Positions 26,386 to 35,092 of a DNA stretch of 64,000 bases are shown one piece after another. The position numbers and the translations under genes are program-made. The notes under the pieces were generated by a model. The model was not told the origin of the DNA. It was given only the letters and a program-made list of their open reading frames with translations, and made no database searches. Positions within the stretch are counted from its first letter, which is position 1. The number at the start of each line of letters is the position of its first letter. Origin of the DNA: PHAA01 sp022706565 (GTDB lineage Bacteria; Bacillota; Syntrophomonadia; Syntrophomonadales; Syntrophomonadaceae); contig JAXGLD010000002.1 in NCBI GenBank assembly GCA_040769385.1, positions 558,001 through 622,000 on the forward strand, in the 5' to 3' direction.

Positions 26386-27024
26386 TCACATCATTATTCC
26401 GCTATAGATGAAATAGATACCCATACCCACCAGGAATATGCCACATCCGGTCAGGACCACCTGATAAACCCTAGCATTTATAAAACGACGCCCTCCGCTC
26501 ACAGCGATGGTTACCAGAGAATACCAAGCTAGATCGGCGCTGATGTGCCCAGTGAAGAAAGATGCCAAACCCAGCGAACCGCTGTTCATGGCCAGGGTAA
26601 TATAGCTCAACCCGATGGTAGCCCACCATAACCACCAGTAAGGATTGGCAATGCTGACCGTCACCCCGGCAATAGCAGGATGTATCCTTGGCCGGCGCTC
26701 AGATGGGGCAGCTTTCAAATCGAGGGCTAGTTTGTTCTGAATCGCATCCCGGCTCATTGTCCCACCCAGGAAAATCAATACTGTTCCCCCGGCTAGGGCT
26801 ATCGCCAAAGTCACCCCCGGCTGGGTGAGAAATCCAGCCAGGCCCGCGACCAGCGCTAGTATCAAGACAATCTCCAGGACCCCGTGACCCAGAATCATAT
26901 AGGGCCCTACCCGCCATCCCCCCTTAAGGCTTTCGGCCACTGCGGTAGAAAGCAGCGGTCCCGGCATTATGGCGCCGGATAAAGCTACTATGAAGGCTGT
27001 CACAAATATTAATCCCATATCCAT
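26386..27024 (-). CDS. LysE/RhtB-family exporter
   Basis: A 212-aa membrane protein of the LysE superfamily with six hydrophobic segments, the opening GLIFVTAFIVALSGAIMPGP matching the conserved SPGP/APGP region of amino-acid exporters, and the NPYWWLWWATIG segment typical of the family. Such proteins export amino acids or other small metabolites by proton exchange; the substrate here is unknown. ATG 27024 is preceded by GAGGTGATCGC. It is convergent with the Nudix gene (29 bases apart). Confidence 0.85.
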   Translation of the reverse strand: MDMGLIFVTAFIVALSGAIMPGPLLSTAVAESLKGGWRVGPYMILGHGVLEIVLILALVAGLAGFLTQPGVTLAIALAGGTVLIFLGGTMSRDAIQNKLALDLKAAPSERRPRIHPAIAGVTVSIANPYWWLWWATIGLSYITLAMNSGSLGLASFFTGHISADLAWYSLVTIAVSGGRRFINARVYQVVLTGCGIFLVGMGIYFIYSGIMM

Positions 27025-27244
27025 GCGATCACCTCATTGGTTTCTCATGTCTACAGCGGCCAGAACCTTAGCGGTCCAGGGCCCATGTTCTCAGCGACAG
27101 GAGGCATCCTCCTCCCGTCGATGTTGGGCAATATGTAAATACCTTATGCATGATAGATACTTTACCCGAATACGTTAGCCTGATAAAGATATAACGGAAA
27201 TAATTAGAAAAGCTTTTTGACATCCAGAGTCGTATAAAAGACAA

Positions 27245-27284
27245 TCCCGCTCCACACCATACTAATTATGGCACGGGAGCGGGA
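27245..27284 (-). terminator. Terminator of the hcp-ferredoxin operon; rest of 27025-27326 empty
   Basis: On the minus strand TCCCGCTCC / GGAGCGGGA encloses a second short stem (CCAT / ATGG), and TTGTCTTTT follows. It lies 43 bases after the ferredoxin stop. No other structure or gene was seen in the 302-base gap. Confidence 0.75.
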
Positions 27285-27326
27285 AATGTGACAAGTTGAC
27301 TACCACTGCTAAGAGGAACCGCCAGC

Positions 27327-27704
27327 CTAGCCGTGTATCAAGCGGGGCAGGCAGCGGGTGCATACCCATTGTGAATCCCCTTGGTGCTTTACCGGCAACA
27401 GGTATGCTTCATCTTCCGAGATACGGCAAAAATTGCAGTGCTGGGCAATGTATTGCCGGGGGGCGGAGTTCCTTAACTCCTCCACAGCTTGTTCGGAGAA
27501 CGATTCCGTTTCCCTGATTTCGAGGGAAAGAGCCCCCACCGGGCATAACCCCATACAAAATCCAGCTCCATCACAAAGTTCATCCCGGATGACCTTGGCT
27601 TTACCATCTACCAGGGCCAGAGCCCCCTCGGCGCAAGGTGATATACAGGCTCCACATCCGTTGCATAATTCTTCATCTATTTTTACAATACTGCGTAAGA
27701 CCAC
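27327..27704 (-). CDS. Ferredoxin-like protein with two [4Fe-4S] motifs and a C-terminal Cys cluster
   Basis: A 125-aa electron carrier. Residues 14-27 hold CNGCGACISPC and residues 44-58 hold CDGAGFCMGLCP, a typical dicluster ferredoxin with one unusual spacing (C-x5-C-x3-C). From about residue 89 there is a further CNFC and CTRC pair (CNFCRISEDEAYLLP, WVCTRC), a possible zinc or extra Fe-S site not found in simple ferredoxins. It is 96 bases downstream of hcp on the same strand, so it is the probable electron donor to the hybrid cluster protein. GTG 27704 follows GGGAGGCGAG; the spacing is long but no better start exists. Confidence 0.88.
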   Translation of the reverse strand: MVLRSIVKIDEELCNGCGACISPCAEGALALVDGKAKVIRDELCDGAGFCMGLCPVGALSLEIRETESFSEQAVEELRNSAPRQYIAQHCNFCRISEDEAYLLPVKHQGDSQWVCTRCLPRLIHG

Positions 27705-27800
27705 GATTTACTCGCCTCCCTAAGGGTACCGGCCCTAAAGCGGTTGGGCCTGATAGGATTGGTTCCCTGTGATTTGGTCAATATCAGCTCCAGCTTGAAA

Positions 27801-29405
27801 TTAGCCTACGATCGCTGCCAGATCTTCCTCCACGGTTGCTATCGGTTTAATCCCGAATTTCTCAACCAAAACATTCAGCACATTGGGTGATACGAAAGCC
27901 GGCAGACTCGGTCCCAAACGGATGTCCTTGATGTCCAAATACAACAGGGTCAGCAGAATCGATACCGCTTTCTGCTCATACCAGGACAACACCATGGACA
28001 AGGGCAGATCGTTTACTCCGCACTCGAATGCATTGGCTAAGGCTACCGCAATCTGAATCGCCGAATAAGCATCATTGCATTGTCCAATATCCAACAGGCG
28101 CGGTATTCCGCCAATATCGCCCAGCTTGTGGTCAAAGAAACGGAATTTACCGCAAGCCAGGGTCAAGACTACCGTATCCTCGGGCAGACGGTCCACAAGT
28201 TCGGTGTAATAGTTACGTCCTGACTTGGCTCCGTCGCAGCCACCCACCAATACAAACCTCTTGATAGCCCCGCTTTTCACGGCCTCGATAACCTGTCCAG
28301 CCACACTCAACACTGCATTGCGGGCAAATCCGGTCAGAACCGACCCATTATCGACATCATCGGTAAATCCAGGCAATTCCAGAGCCTTGGTAATAACCGC
28401 CCCGAAATCGTTGTTGGACACATGCACCGCTCTCGGCCATCCGACGGCTCCGCTGGTGAATATGTTGGCCGCATAATTTGCCGCCGGTTCCTGGATGCAG
28501 TTGGTGGTCATCAGAATAGCCCCAGGGAACTGGGCAAATTCCTTCTTTTGATTCTGCCAGGCAGTCCCGTAGTGACCAACCAGATGGGCATGATTCTTCA
28601 ATTCAGGATAACCATGGGCCGGCAGCATCTCTCCGTGGGTATAGATATTGATACCCTTGCCCTCGGTTTGTTCCAGCAGATCCTTGAGATCCTTGAGGTC
28701 ATGGCCAGATACAAGTATACACTTGCCGGCTTTGTGGCCCAGTTGGACCTCGGTAGGCTGCGGATGGCCAAATGTCTCAGTATTGCCCGCATCCAACAGT
28801 TCCATGGCGCGCAGGTTTATTTCCCCGCATTTGAGCACCAGCCCCAGCCACTCTTCCATGGGTTTATCAGGTCCGATCAGGCTGGCCATACCTTCGTGGA
28901 TAAAGGTATATACTTGCTCATCTTCCTGTCCGAGAATGGCTGCATGGTGAGCATAAGCTGCTACACCCTTGAGTCCGTACAATAATAGTTCTTTCAGAGA
29001 CCGGATGTCCGGATTCTTTTCCTGGCTGCCTGGATAGCCGAGTTCCTCACCCTGCTTGACCAATCCGGTCACATCACTGGCCGGTTTTATTACAAAGCTG
29101 GTATCGATCTCCGCCTTTACCGCCAACTCATCGATCTTGGCCGTTACATCACGGATATACTTTTCGATAGCGTCCGGATCGAAATTGACATTGGTCAGAG
29201 TCACGAACAGCGCAGAGGTAGTCAGATGGTTTAATCCGGAATCAACCACACCTTTGCTCCTGGCCTGGCGGGCCGCTTCCGACAGCTGGCTGATCGAATA
29301 GGTAAGCAGGTCCAATAAAGCAGCCACTTCGGGTTTCTTGCCGCAAACCCCGACTGTCAAGCAGCCGGTACCCTTTGAAGTCTGTTCACATTGATTGCAA
29401 AACAT
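27801..29405 (-). CDS. hcp: Hybrid cluster protein (hydroxylamine reductase / NO-related)
   Basis: Fe-S enzyme of 534 aa with a [4Fe-4S] (or [2Fe-2S]) cluster and the 4Fe-2S-2O hybrid cluster. The N-terminal cysteine set CNQCEQTSKGTGC...C (residues 3, 6, 15, 21) is the standard proximal cluster. Downstream ligands of the hybrid cluster are visible around TNCIQEP, VGGCDG, LACGKFRF and IGQCND. In vitro the family reduces hydroxylamine; in vivo it reduces or detoxifies NO. ATG 29405 follows AAGGAGGAATCTGA. It lies 57 bases downstream of an Rrf2 regulator and before a ferredoxin, the standard order for an NO-responsive module. Confidence 0.96.
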   Translation of the reverse strand: MFCNQCEQTSKGTGCLTVGVCGKKPEVAALLDLLTYSISQLSEAARQARSKGVVDSGLNHLTTSALFVTLTNVNFDPDAIEKYIRDVTAKIDELAVKAEIDTSFVIKPASDVTGLVKQGEELGYPGSQEKNPDIRSLKELLLYGLKGVAAYAHHAAILGQEDEQVYTFIHEGMASLIGPDKPMEEWLGLVLKCGEINLRAMELLDAGNTETFGHPQPTEVQLGHKAGKCILVSGHDLKDLKDLLEQTEGKGINIYTHGEMLPAHGYPELKNHAHLVGHYGTAWQNQKKEFAQFPGAILMTTNCIQEPAANYAANIFTSGAVGWPRAVHVSNNDFGAVITKALELPGFTDDVDNGSVLTGFARNAVLSVAGQVIEAVKSGAIKRFVLVGGCDGAKSGRNYYTELVDRLPEDTVVLTLACGKFRFFDHKLGDIGGIPRLLDIGQCNDAYSAIQIAVALANAFECGVNDLPLSMVLSWYEQKAVSILLTLLYLDIKDIRLGPSLPAFVSPNVLNVLVEKFGIKPIATVEEDLAAIVG

Positions 29406-29462
29406 TCAGATTCCTCCTTCTAATATGTTGTAATAATAGATCGCTTGGTGCAGATTCTGAAA

Positions 29463-29891
29463 TCAAACCTTGGTCTTAATCTCTCCAATTTCATGCGCGG
29501 CTATCTCTGCCAGGCTGGTTTTTCTCAGTTCCTTTACCATTGCCTCCTGGGCACGAGCCAGAGTTTTCCTAACTTGGCAGGTGGCTGAATTCTCGCATTG
29601 ATATCCTGGGCTCAGGCAAACGTTGATAGCCAGCGGACCCTCCATGGCCTCAATTACGTCGGCAATGGTGATCCCTTCCAGAGGACGCCCCAGTCTTACT
29701 CCTCCCTGAATACCACGCTGGGTCACCACCAAACCGGCCCGTGATAATATCTGAATCGTCTTGTGCAGAAAATCCTCTGGAATGCTGTGTTTGTGCGATA
29801 TAGTTTTGCTCGACACCAGCTGTCCATAAGGCACCTGACCTAATTCGATGAGGGTCTTTATTGCGTATTCCGTTTGGCGGGTAATCTGCAT
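29463..29891 (-). CDS. Rrf2-family Fe-S transcriptional regulator (NsrR/IscR-like)
   Basis: A 142-aa winged-helix regulator. The N terminus MQITRQTEYAIKTLIELGQV and the QRGIQGGVRLGRP wing are typical of Rrf2. Three cysteines in CLSPGYQCENSATC (residues 92, 99, 105) match the Fe-S ligand triad of IscR and NsrR, so the protein can sense NO, O2 or Fe-S status. It is placed directly upstream of hcp on the same strand and probably controls its own operon. ATG 29891 has AAAGGTGAG upstream. The NsrR-like role is inferred from the hcp neighbour; the sequence alone does not separate NsrR from IscR. Confidence 0.88.
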   Translation of the reverse strand: MQITRQTEYAIKTLIELGQVPYGQLVSSKTISHKHSIPEDFLHKTIQILSRAGLVVTQRGIQGGVRLGRPLEGITIADVIEAMEGPLAINVCLSPGYQCENSATCQVRKTLARAQEAMVKELRKTSLAEIAAHEIGEIKTKV

Positions 29892-29944
29892 CGGCTCACC
29901 TTTCTTCTAAATTGGACTAATTTGATTCACTTTTCATAATTAAG

Positions 29945-29973
29945 ATGATAAACGCTGCCATGACTAAAATCAA
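29945..29973 (-). promoter_or_regulatory. Promoter candidate of the rrf2-hcp-ferredoxin operon
   Basis: On the minus strand TTGATT (29973-29968), 17 bases, TATCAT (29950-29945). The -10 lies in TTATCATCT, which recurs at the flavodiiron promoter (55002-55010). A small inverted repeat AAATT-N5-AATTT (29909-29923) follows near the start codon. The rest of the gap up to 30189 shows nothing notable. Confidence 0.5.
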
Positions 29974-30189
29974 GCCTTTTTCTATATTTCCCGGCGTTTA
30001 GTTATCGGATATGGGAAAATGACGAACCAGGCCAAAGATTAACTAGAAAGTCTATGTTTTTTCCAGTACACTATGTTTCGGAATTATATTTTCTTTTATT
30101 TAATAGCAATATGTTAGCAGGCTCTGCATGAATCCCCCGTCAATTTTCGATTCCGCCTGTTGCCGGCGGTAACCTAGAGGAGCGTAGTC

Positions 30190-31335
30190 ATGCCTAAATA
30201 CGACGACTTGATTTCAGTGTTGTTCGGTCATCACTCGCAACATCCCAACAGCAGCAGTTACTGGGACGCTATACTGGCATGCCGGGTACCCGAACTGCAT
30301 AATATCCGCGAGGTTTTTTGCCAGGCCAACCAGCACTGTGACAGCGATATTGTCAAAGCCTTTGGAAGCAGGCGGCCCTCCTCCGACCAATATCTTCTCC
30401 ATTTGGCCCCCGGGTGGCAGACCAACCGGAATCCGATCCCGGTTATTCTTATCCCCGGGGCAGGCATGGATGCGGTGTCTTTTGTCAATCTGTACAATAT
30501 GGGATTTAAGGGTATTCAGCAACAATTAGTGGACCTGGGCTACCGGGTATTTTGTCTGACCTTCGCTCATACCCATGGGGACAACTGCTATCAGGCACAA
30601 GCCCTGGCCCACGCCATCGCCCAAGTCAAAAACATATGCCATGTGGAGCAGGTAGACCTGGTGGCACATAGCAAAGGCGGCCTGGCGGTCCGTGTCTATA
30701 TGTCCGGCCTCCTTACGGCTACCCCTTATCGGGGAGACATTCGCCGCCTGGTTATGCTGGGGACTCCCAACTTGGGAATCGATTTCGCTTTTCGAAACCC
30801 AGCTATCTCCCTCCCTATATATCTGACTGGCAGCAACGGGGTAATCGCCTGGGACCGGATGAATTATCTAGGTGCACCGTTGAACACTTGCCGGCAAGCT
30901 ATTTATCACGATGGGGCGTTTCCAGGACAATCTCAAATGCTTTATAAATGGAATGATCAGTATCCCCTGGATATGACGCAGCCGGACTGGTGGACTACCT
31001 ATCATGGCGGGCTGGGCTTTGTCAGTCATTCCCGGGGGATCAATACAGCCATTGCGGATGGAGGAAATCTGATCGCCCGGTTGGAGAAAGCCGGTGGTGG
31101 GGCCGGGGTTGAGCTTTCCGTTCTGGCTGGTGACAACCACATGTTTGGCCCGGTACTCGGCGATGTTTCCGCCCCCAGTGATGGATTGGTCTTTGTCGAT
31201 AGCGTCTTGAACACAGACGCTATGGTGGCTGGGGGAGCCATTCTCAAAGAAAAGATTACGCTCAAAGTGAACCATCTGGAGTTGTTGTTCTACCGCAAGG
31301 TTATCCGCTGGATCGATCAGCAGTTGAGCAGTTGA
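30190..31335 (+). CDS. Alpha/beta-hydrolase, lipase-like
   Basis: A 381-aa alpha/beta-hydrolase. Key features are the strand and oxyanion region PVILIPGAGMDAVSF (about residue 84), the nucleophile elbow AHSKGG (G-x-S-x-G variant with Ala first), and the late His in GDNHMFGP with an Asp (GDVSAPSDG) before it. The LVMLGTPNLGID segment is typical of triacylglycerol lipase and PHB-depolymerase-like class 2 lipases. No signal peptide is present at the N terminus, suggesting a cytosolic or non-classical location. ATG 30190 has AGAGGAG about 8 bases upstream. An ABC importer follows after about 80 bases; whether the two are linked is not clear. Confidence 0.8.
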   Translation: MPKYDDLISVLFGHHSQHPNSSSYWDAILACRVPELHNIREVFCQANQHCDSDIVKAFGSRRPSSDQYLLHLAPGWQTNRNPIPVILIPGAGMDAVSFVNLYNMGFKGIQQQLVDLGYRVFCLTFAHTHGDNCYQAQALAHAIAQVKNICHVEQVDLVAHSKGGLAVRVYMSGLLTATPYRGDIRRLVMLGTPNLGIDFAFRNPAISLPIYLTGSNGVIAWDRMNYLGAPLNTCRQAIYHDGAFPGQSQMLYKWNDQYPLDMTQPDWWTTYHGGLGFVSHSRGINTAIADGGNLIARLEKAGGGAGVELSVLAGDNHMFGPVLGDVSAPSDGLVFVDSVLNTDAMVAGGAILKEKITLKVNHLELLFYRKVIRWIDQQLSS

Positions 31336-31413
31336 TTAAGTTAAACCTTTAGGTGTGGTATATTAGGCATGGTACATAATGTAAATCACACCAATGTAGC
31401 AGAGGAGTGTATC

Positions 31414-32352
31414 ATGAAAAGGCTACTAATAGTACTGTTGATTATAACGCTGGGACTGTTCCCGCTCGGCTGTAACCAGGACAAGCAATCCGCGCTGCCT
31501 GACAAGATGATTACTATCGGTATTATGCCCGACGTTGACTCGGTTCCCTTCCTGATAGCTGAGAAAAATGGCTATTATGCCAAACAAGGCGTCCAAGTCA
31601 AGATAATACCCTTCAAGAGTGCCAAAGACCGGGATAGTGCCCTTCAGAGCGGCCAGTTGGATGGCGTGGTATCGGATATGGTAGCAGTCATTTTTGCCAA
31701 TGCCGGAGGCATAAACTTGCGCATGTGTTCCAGGACCGACGGGACTATTGAGCTTATGACAGGCAAGGGATCCGGGATCACCTCGGTGAACGGCCTCAAA
31801 GGCAGGAGTGTGGGCTTATCCAGTAATACAGTCATGGAGTATAGTCTGGACCGCATGCTGGAAGCTAACCAGGTGCAGCCCAGTGAGGTTAGCAAGGTGG
31901 CTATCCCCCAACTGCCTACTCGTTTCGAGATGCTGCAGGGCGGTCGAGTGGATGCCGCCATCATGGTCCAGCCGTTTTCCAGCCTGGCTCTCAAAGATGG
32001 GGGCATGGTACTGACCAGCACCGATATACTCGCCAATAAATGTGTTACCATAGCTTTTACCGCTGAGTCTCTGAGTGATAATCCGGAAGAAATCAAAGCA
32101 GTCATGAGGGCATACAATGATGCTGTCGTTTATCTGCAGACTGAACCCACCGAATCCTACCTGGATTATATTATCCAAGCGATGGGATTTCCGGCCGAAG
32201 TCAAGGACATCATCAAGATGCCCCAATACCACCAGGCTGAACTGCCCGAGAAAAGAATCTTCGATGATGTCATGACCTGGATGGCAGACAGACAACTGGT
32301 AAAAACGATCTATAATTATGATGATCTGATCAATGGGGAAGTGCTTAGGTAG
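31414..32352 (+). CDS. ABC transporter substrate-binding lipoprotein (NMT1/SsuA-like)
   Basis: Extracytoplasmic binding protein of 312 aa. A signal peptide of about 18 residues ends in the lipobox FPLGC, so Cys19 would be lipidated. The mature protein has the NMT1/THI5-type pattern: MPDVDSVPFLIAEKNGYYAK then SGQLDGVVSDMVAV. Such proteins bind sulfonates, nitrate, pyrimidine precursors, riboflavin or similar ligands; none can be chosen here. ATG 31414 follows GAGGAG and is preferred over an in-frame ATG at 31369. The ATPase and permease genes follow with 8 and 5 bases between, so this is one importer operon. Confidence 0.87.
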   Translation: MKRLLIVLLIITLGLFPLGCNQDKQSALPDKMITIGIMPDVDSVPFLIAEKNGYYAKQGVQVKIIPFKSAKDRDSALQSGQLDGVVSDMVAVIFANAGGINLRMCSRTDGTIELMTGKGSGITSVNGLKGRSVGLSSNTVMEYSLDRMLEANQVQPSEVSKVAIPQLPTRFEMLQGGRVDAAIMVQPFSSLALKDGGMVLTSTDILANKCVTIAFTAESLSDNPEEIKAVMRAYNDAVVYLQTEPTESYLDYIIQAMGFPAEVKDIIKMPQYHQAELPEKRIFDDVMTWMADRQLVKTIYNYDDLINGEVLR

Positions 32353-32360
32353 ATGATCGA

Positions 32361-33101
32361 GTGATCAAAGTCAGCAATCTATCGGTCTGGTACCAGGCCA
32401 TTAATGAGTCGGTTTTAGCTCTGGACCGAGTCAGTCTGGACATCCCCAGGGGGGAAATCATTACCTTGATCGGCCCTTCGGGATCCGGGAAATCGACTTT
32501 TCTCTATGTCCTGGCCGGTATACAAAAAAAATACGCGGGAATAGTCACCATAGACGGCCGCCCCATAAATCCCAAAACCCAGCGGGTAGGGATGATATTG
32601 CAGAACTATGGCCTGTTGCCCTGGAAAAACGTTCGCGACAACGCCCTGCTGGGGGTAAAAATAAAAAACGGTCAGCAGGATTTGAACGATTACGGCCATT
32701 ACATTCTCCAGCAACTGGATATCGACACCCTGCTGGACCGGTATCCCAAAGAGCTCAGCGGAGGTCAAAGGCAGAGGGTGGCGATCGCCCGCGCCTTTAT
32801 AATGAAGCCCGACCTCCTTCTTATGGATGAGCCTTTTTCGGCGCTGGATGCCATAACCAGAGAAGAAATGCAGGCGCTATTCCTTAACATTTGGAAGCAA
32901 CACAGTGTAACCACCGTATTTGTGACCCACAGCGTCGATGAGGCGCTCTACCTGGGAAGCAAGATCGTGGTATTCTCCTCATCTCCTGGAAGGGTCCTGG
33001 AGATCATCGACAACCCGTGCTTTCAGATGGAGAATCTGCGCCTCCAGGACGAATATCACTCCATGTCCATGCGTTTGCGTAAAATTCTGATCAAGGACTG
33101 A
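32361..33101 (+). CDS. ABC transporter ATP-binding protein (SsuB/TauB type)
   Basis: ATPase subunit of 246 aa with Walker A GPSGSGKST, Q-loop LQNYGLLPW, signature LSGGQRQRV, Walker B LLLMDEPF and switch His in FVTHSVDEAL. The family is the nitrate/sulfonate/taurine group, in line with the binding protein and permease around it. It starts with GTG 32361, 8 bases after the binding-protein stop, with ATGATCGA upstream instead of a strong Shine-Dalgarno, suggesting translational coupling. Confidence 0.93.
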   Translation: MIKVSNLSVWYQAINESVLALDRVSLDIPRGEIITLIGPSGSGKSTFLYVLAGIQKKYAGIVTIDGRPINPKTQRVGMILQNYGLLPWKNVRDNALLGVKIKNGQQDLNDYGHYILQQLDIDTLLDRYPKELSGGQRQRVAIARAFIMKPDLLLMDEPFSALDAITREEMQALFLNIWKQHSVTTVFVTHSVDEALYLGSKIVVFSSSPGRVLEIIDNPCFQMENLRLQDEYHSMSMRLRKILIKD

Positions 33102-33106
33102 TCCGG

Positions 33107-33844
33107 TTGCGTTCCAGAAAGTGGCGGGGAGCCATCTACAGCCTAATAGTGGTTATCCTGGCCTGGTGGGCGCTGTCAGCCTTATTGGCACGGCCCATCG
33201 TGCCTTCACCATATGATGTCTTGCTTAACATCATCGCCACCTTTTCCACCAAAATGTCGACCCATGTCCTCTACAGCCTGGGGCGCATCATGGCCGGCAT
33301 ATTGCTGGCAGCTCTGGTGGGTGTTCCATTGGGGTTTTTGATGGGTTACTTTCCCCGCCTCGACAAGCTGCTCTCTCCGCTGGTCTACTTCACCTACCCG
33401 ATTCCCAAGCTGGCCCTGCTCCCGGTGGTCATGCTGCTGTTCGGGTTGGGAGAGGTCTCCAAGCTGATTATGATCGTGCTGATTGTCGTCTTCCAGGTGG
33501 TTATCACCTCCCGGGACGCGGTGAAGTCTATCCCGGCGGAAACGTTCCACTCCCTGCAAGCACTTGGAGCCAGCAAAACCCAAACCTTCACCGAGATCAT
33601 CTTGCCTGCTTCACTGCCTGAGGTCCTGACCGCCATACGCCTCGCCCTGGGTACCGCGGTATCGATCCTGTTCTTCACCGAAACCTTCGGTACCGAATAC
33701 GGCATGGGGTACTTCATAATGGACGCCTGGATGCGGGTCAACTATCTGGACATGTATGGGGGCATAGTAGTGCTGAGTTTTATGGGCTTTTGCATATTCT
33801 CCGCCATCGACGCTGCCGAAACACATCTGTGCGCATGGCGGTAG
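33107..33844 (+). CDS. ABC transporter permease (SsuC type)
   Basis: Membrane subunit of 245 aa with about six hydrophobic helices and the EAA loop near residues 145-165 (FHSLQALGASKTQTFTEIIL), which contacts the ATPase. It begins with TTG 33107, 5 bases after the ATPase stop, behind AAGGACTGATCCGG. N-terminal RSRKWRG is a cytoplasmic basic stretch. Partner of the two preceding genes; substrate unknown. The gene ends 33 bases from the convergent DUF362 gene, with no clear terminator. Confidence 0.9.
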   Translation: MRSRKWRGAIYSLIVVILAWWALSALLARPIVPSPYDVLLNIIATFSTKMSTHVLYSLGRIMAGILLAALVGVPLGFLMGYFPRLDKLLSPLVYFTYPIPKLALLPVVMLLFGLGEVSKLIMIVLIVVFQVVITSRDAVKSIPAETFHSLQALGASKTQTFTEIILPASLPEVLTAIRLALGTAVSILFFTETFGTEYGMGYFIMDAWMRVNYLDMYGGIVVLSFMGFCIFSAIDAAETHLCAWR

Positions 33845-33876
33845 CTGGGTTAACCAGATCGGAATAACCAGGGAGG

Positions 33877-35037
33877 TTAACGCAATAGCGGGGCAAGCAC
33901 TTGACCCAGCCATGGTACCTTCAGATCGATGGCCGCTTCGGGGCACATCTCCTGGCAACAATAGCAGCGGATACACCGGCTGTAATCATAAACCGGCGGT
34001 TTGTCTTTTTCTTCATTCGCCCAATCCACTACCGCCGGTTTTACCGGACAGCCTTTAATGCAAATGCCACATTGGATACAGCGGTTATGGTCAATAGTGG
34101 GTCTGGGTATTATCCGGTTGCGCAGCCATGGATTTTGTATTGATATACCGGCCTTACGCGGTTTCAAAAAGTCATAACGAGCAAAGCCTTCCCACCCGTC
34201 ACCCAACAAGTCGATATTTTCTTTTTGATATGTGCCTAATCCCATCTGTTGAGCGTGTTTCAGCATAGGTACATCTTCTGGTGGCAGGTTAACCAGGCGA
34301 CATACTGTGGCATCCAAAGCCACCGGATCGGTGGAGAACAGCAATACCCCCATATGGCGGGGAGTGCCGCCCCGGGGCCCGTTGCCCTCCATGGCCCAGA
34401 TCCCGTCCATAACATACAAACGTGGTTTTAGAAATAAATTAAGATCGATCAGCATGCGGGTGAAATTATCTGGGTCAGGCAGTTTTACATGAAACTCACC
34501 CTTCAACAAGCCGGGAATACAGCCAAACTGGTTTTTTATGGCGCCAGTCATGCGGGTCAGGCCGTGGGTCTTTAACTTGGGCAGGCTGATAATCCCATCA
34601 CTTCTTAGAACTCCTTTAGCGATGTTAAATCGCTTGTTCTGAATTCCTTCCGGAAATGATACTTCTTCCCCCCGGCTGAAATCAGCCCAGTCCAAGCCCA
34701 GTTCATCAGCCACCGCTTTCAACCCGGCCCGGCGCGCCGCCAGGGTGGTGGATCCAACGGCAGGAGAATCCCCAAATGACACGTTAACTCCAGCTTGCTG
34801 TAGGGCTTCAGCCATGGCTTTGAAGACGGCGGGGTGAGTCGTGACGCATTTCTCGGGAGGATCGGGCGCCAGGAGATTGGGTTTTAGAACTATCTTCTCC
34901 CCCGGGCGGACCAGATGTTCCAGACCGTCCAGCAGTTGCAGGCCCCTTTCCACGGCTTGCCGGACCTCCGGGTAATGGTATTCTTCGCAACCGACCAGGG
35001 CCACTCTGGACCGCTTGATTCCTGCCCCATTACTCAT
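33877..35037 (-). CDS. DUF362 protein with C-terminal dicluster ferredoxin domain
   Basis: A 386-aa iron-sulfur protein. The DUF362 domain (about residues 8-270) shows KIVLKPNLLAPDPPEKCVTT, SFGDSPAVGS, the ISLPKLKTHGLTRMTGAIKN block and the STDPVALDATVCRLV segment. Two [4Fe-4S] motifs follow: CIQCGICIKGCP and CIRCYCCQEMCP. DUF362-ferredoxin proteins are common in anaerobes and thought to act in redox reactions, but the substrate is unknown. ATG 35037 has AGGATACTAAC upstream; the frame extends back to 35136 into the MFS gene region without a ribosome site. It is 55 bases downstream of the MFS gene, probably in one transcript. Confidence 0.87.
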   Translation of the reverse strand: MSNGAGIKRSRVALVGCEEYHYPEVRQAVERGLQLLDGLEHLVRPGEKIVLKPNLLAPDPPEKCVTTHPAVFKAMAEALQQAGVNVSFGDSPAVGSTTLAARRAGLKAVADELGLDWADFSRGEEVSFPEGIQNKRFNIAKGVLRSDGIISLPKLKTHGLTRMTGAIKNQFGCIPGLLKGEFHVKLPDPDNFTRMLIDLNLFLKPRLYVMDGIWAMEGNGPRGGTPRHMGVLLFSTDPVALDATVCRLVNLPPEDVPMLKHAQQMGLGTYQKENIDLLGDGWEGFARYDFLKPRKAGISIQNPWLRNRIIPRPTIDHNRCIQCGICIKGCPVKPAVVDWANEEKDKPPVYDYSRCIRCYCCQEMCPEAAIDLKVPWLGQVLAPLLR

Positions 35038-35092
35038 GTTAGTATCCTGCCTTTCTGACAACCGACCATAAAATCGTGCTTCAGTTGGTTTT

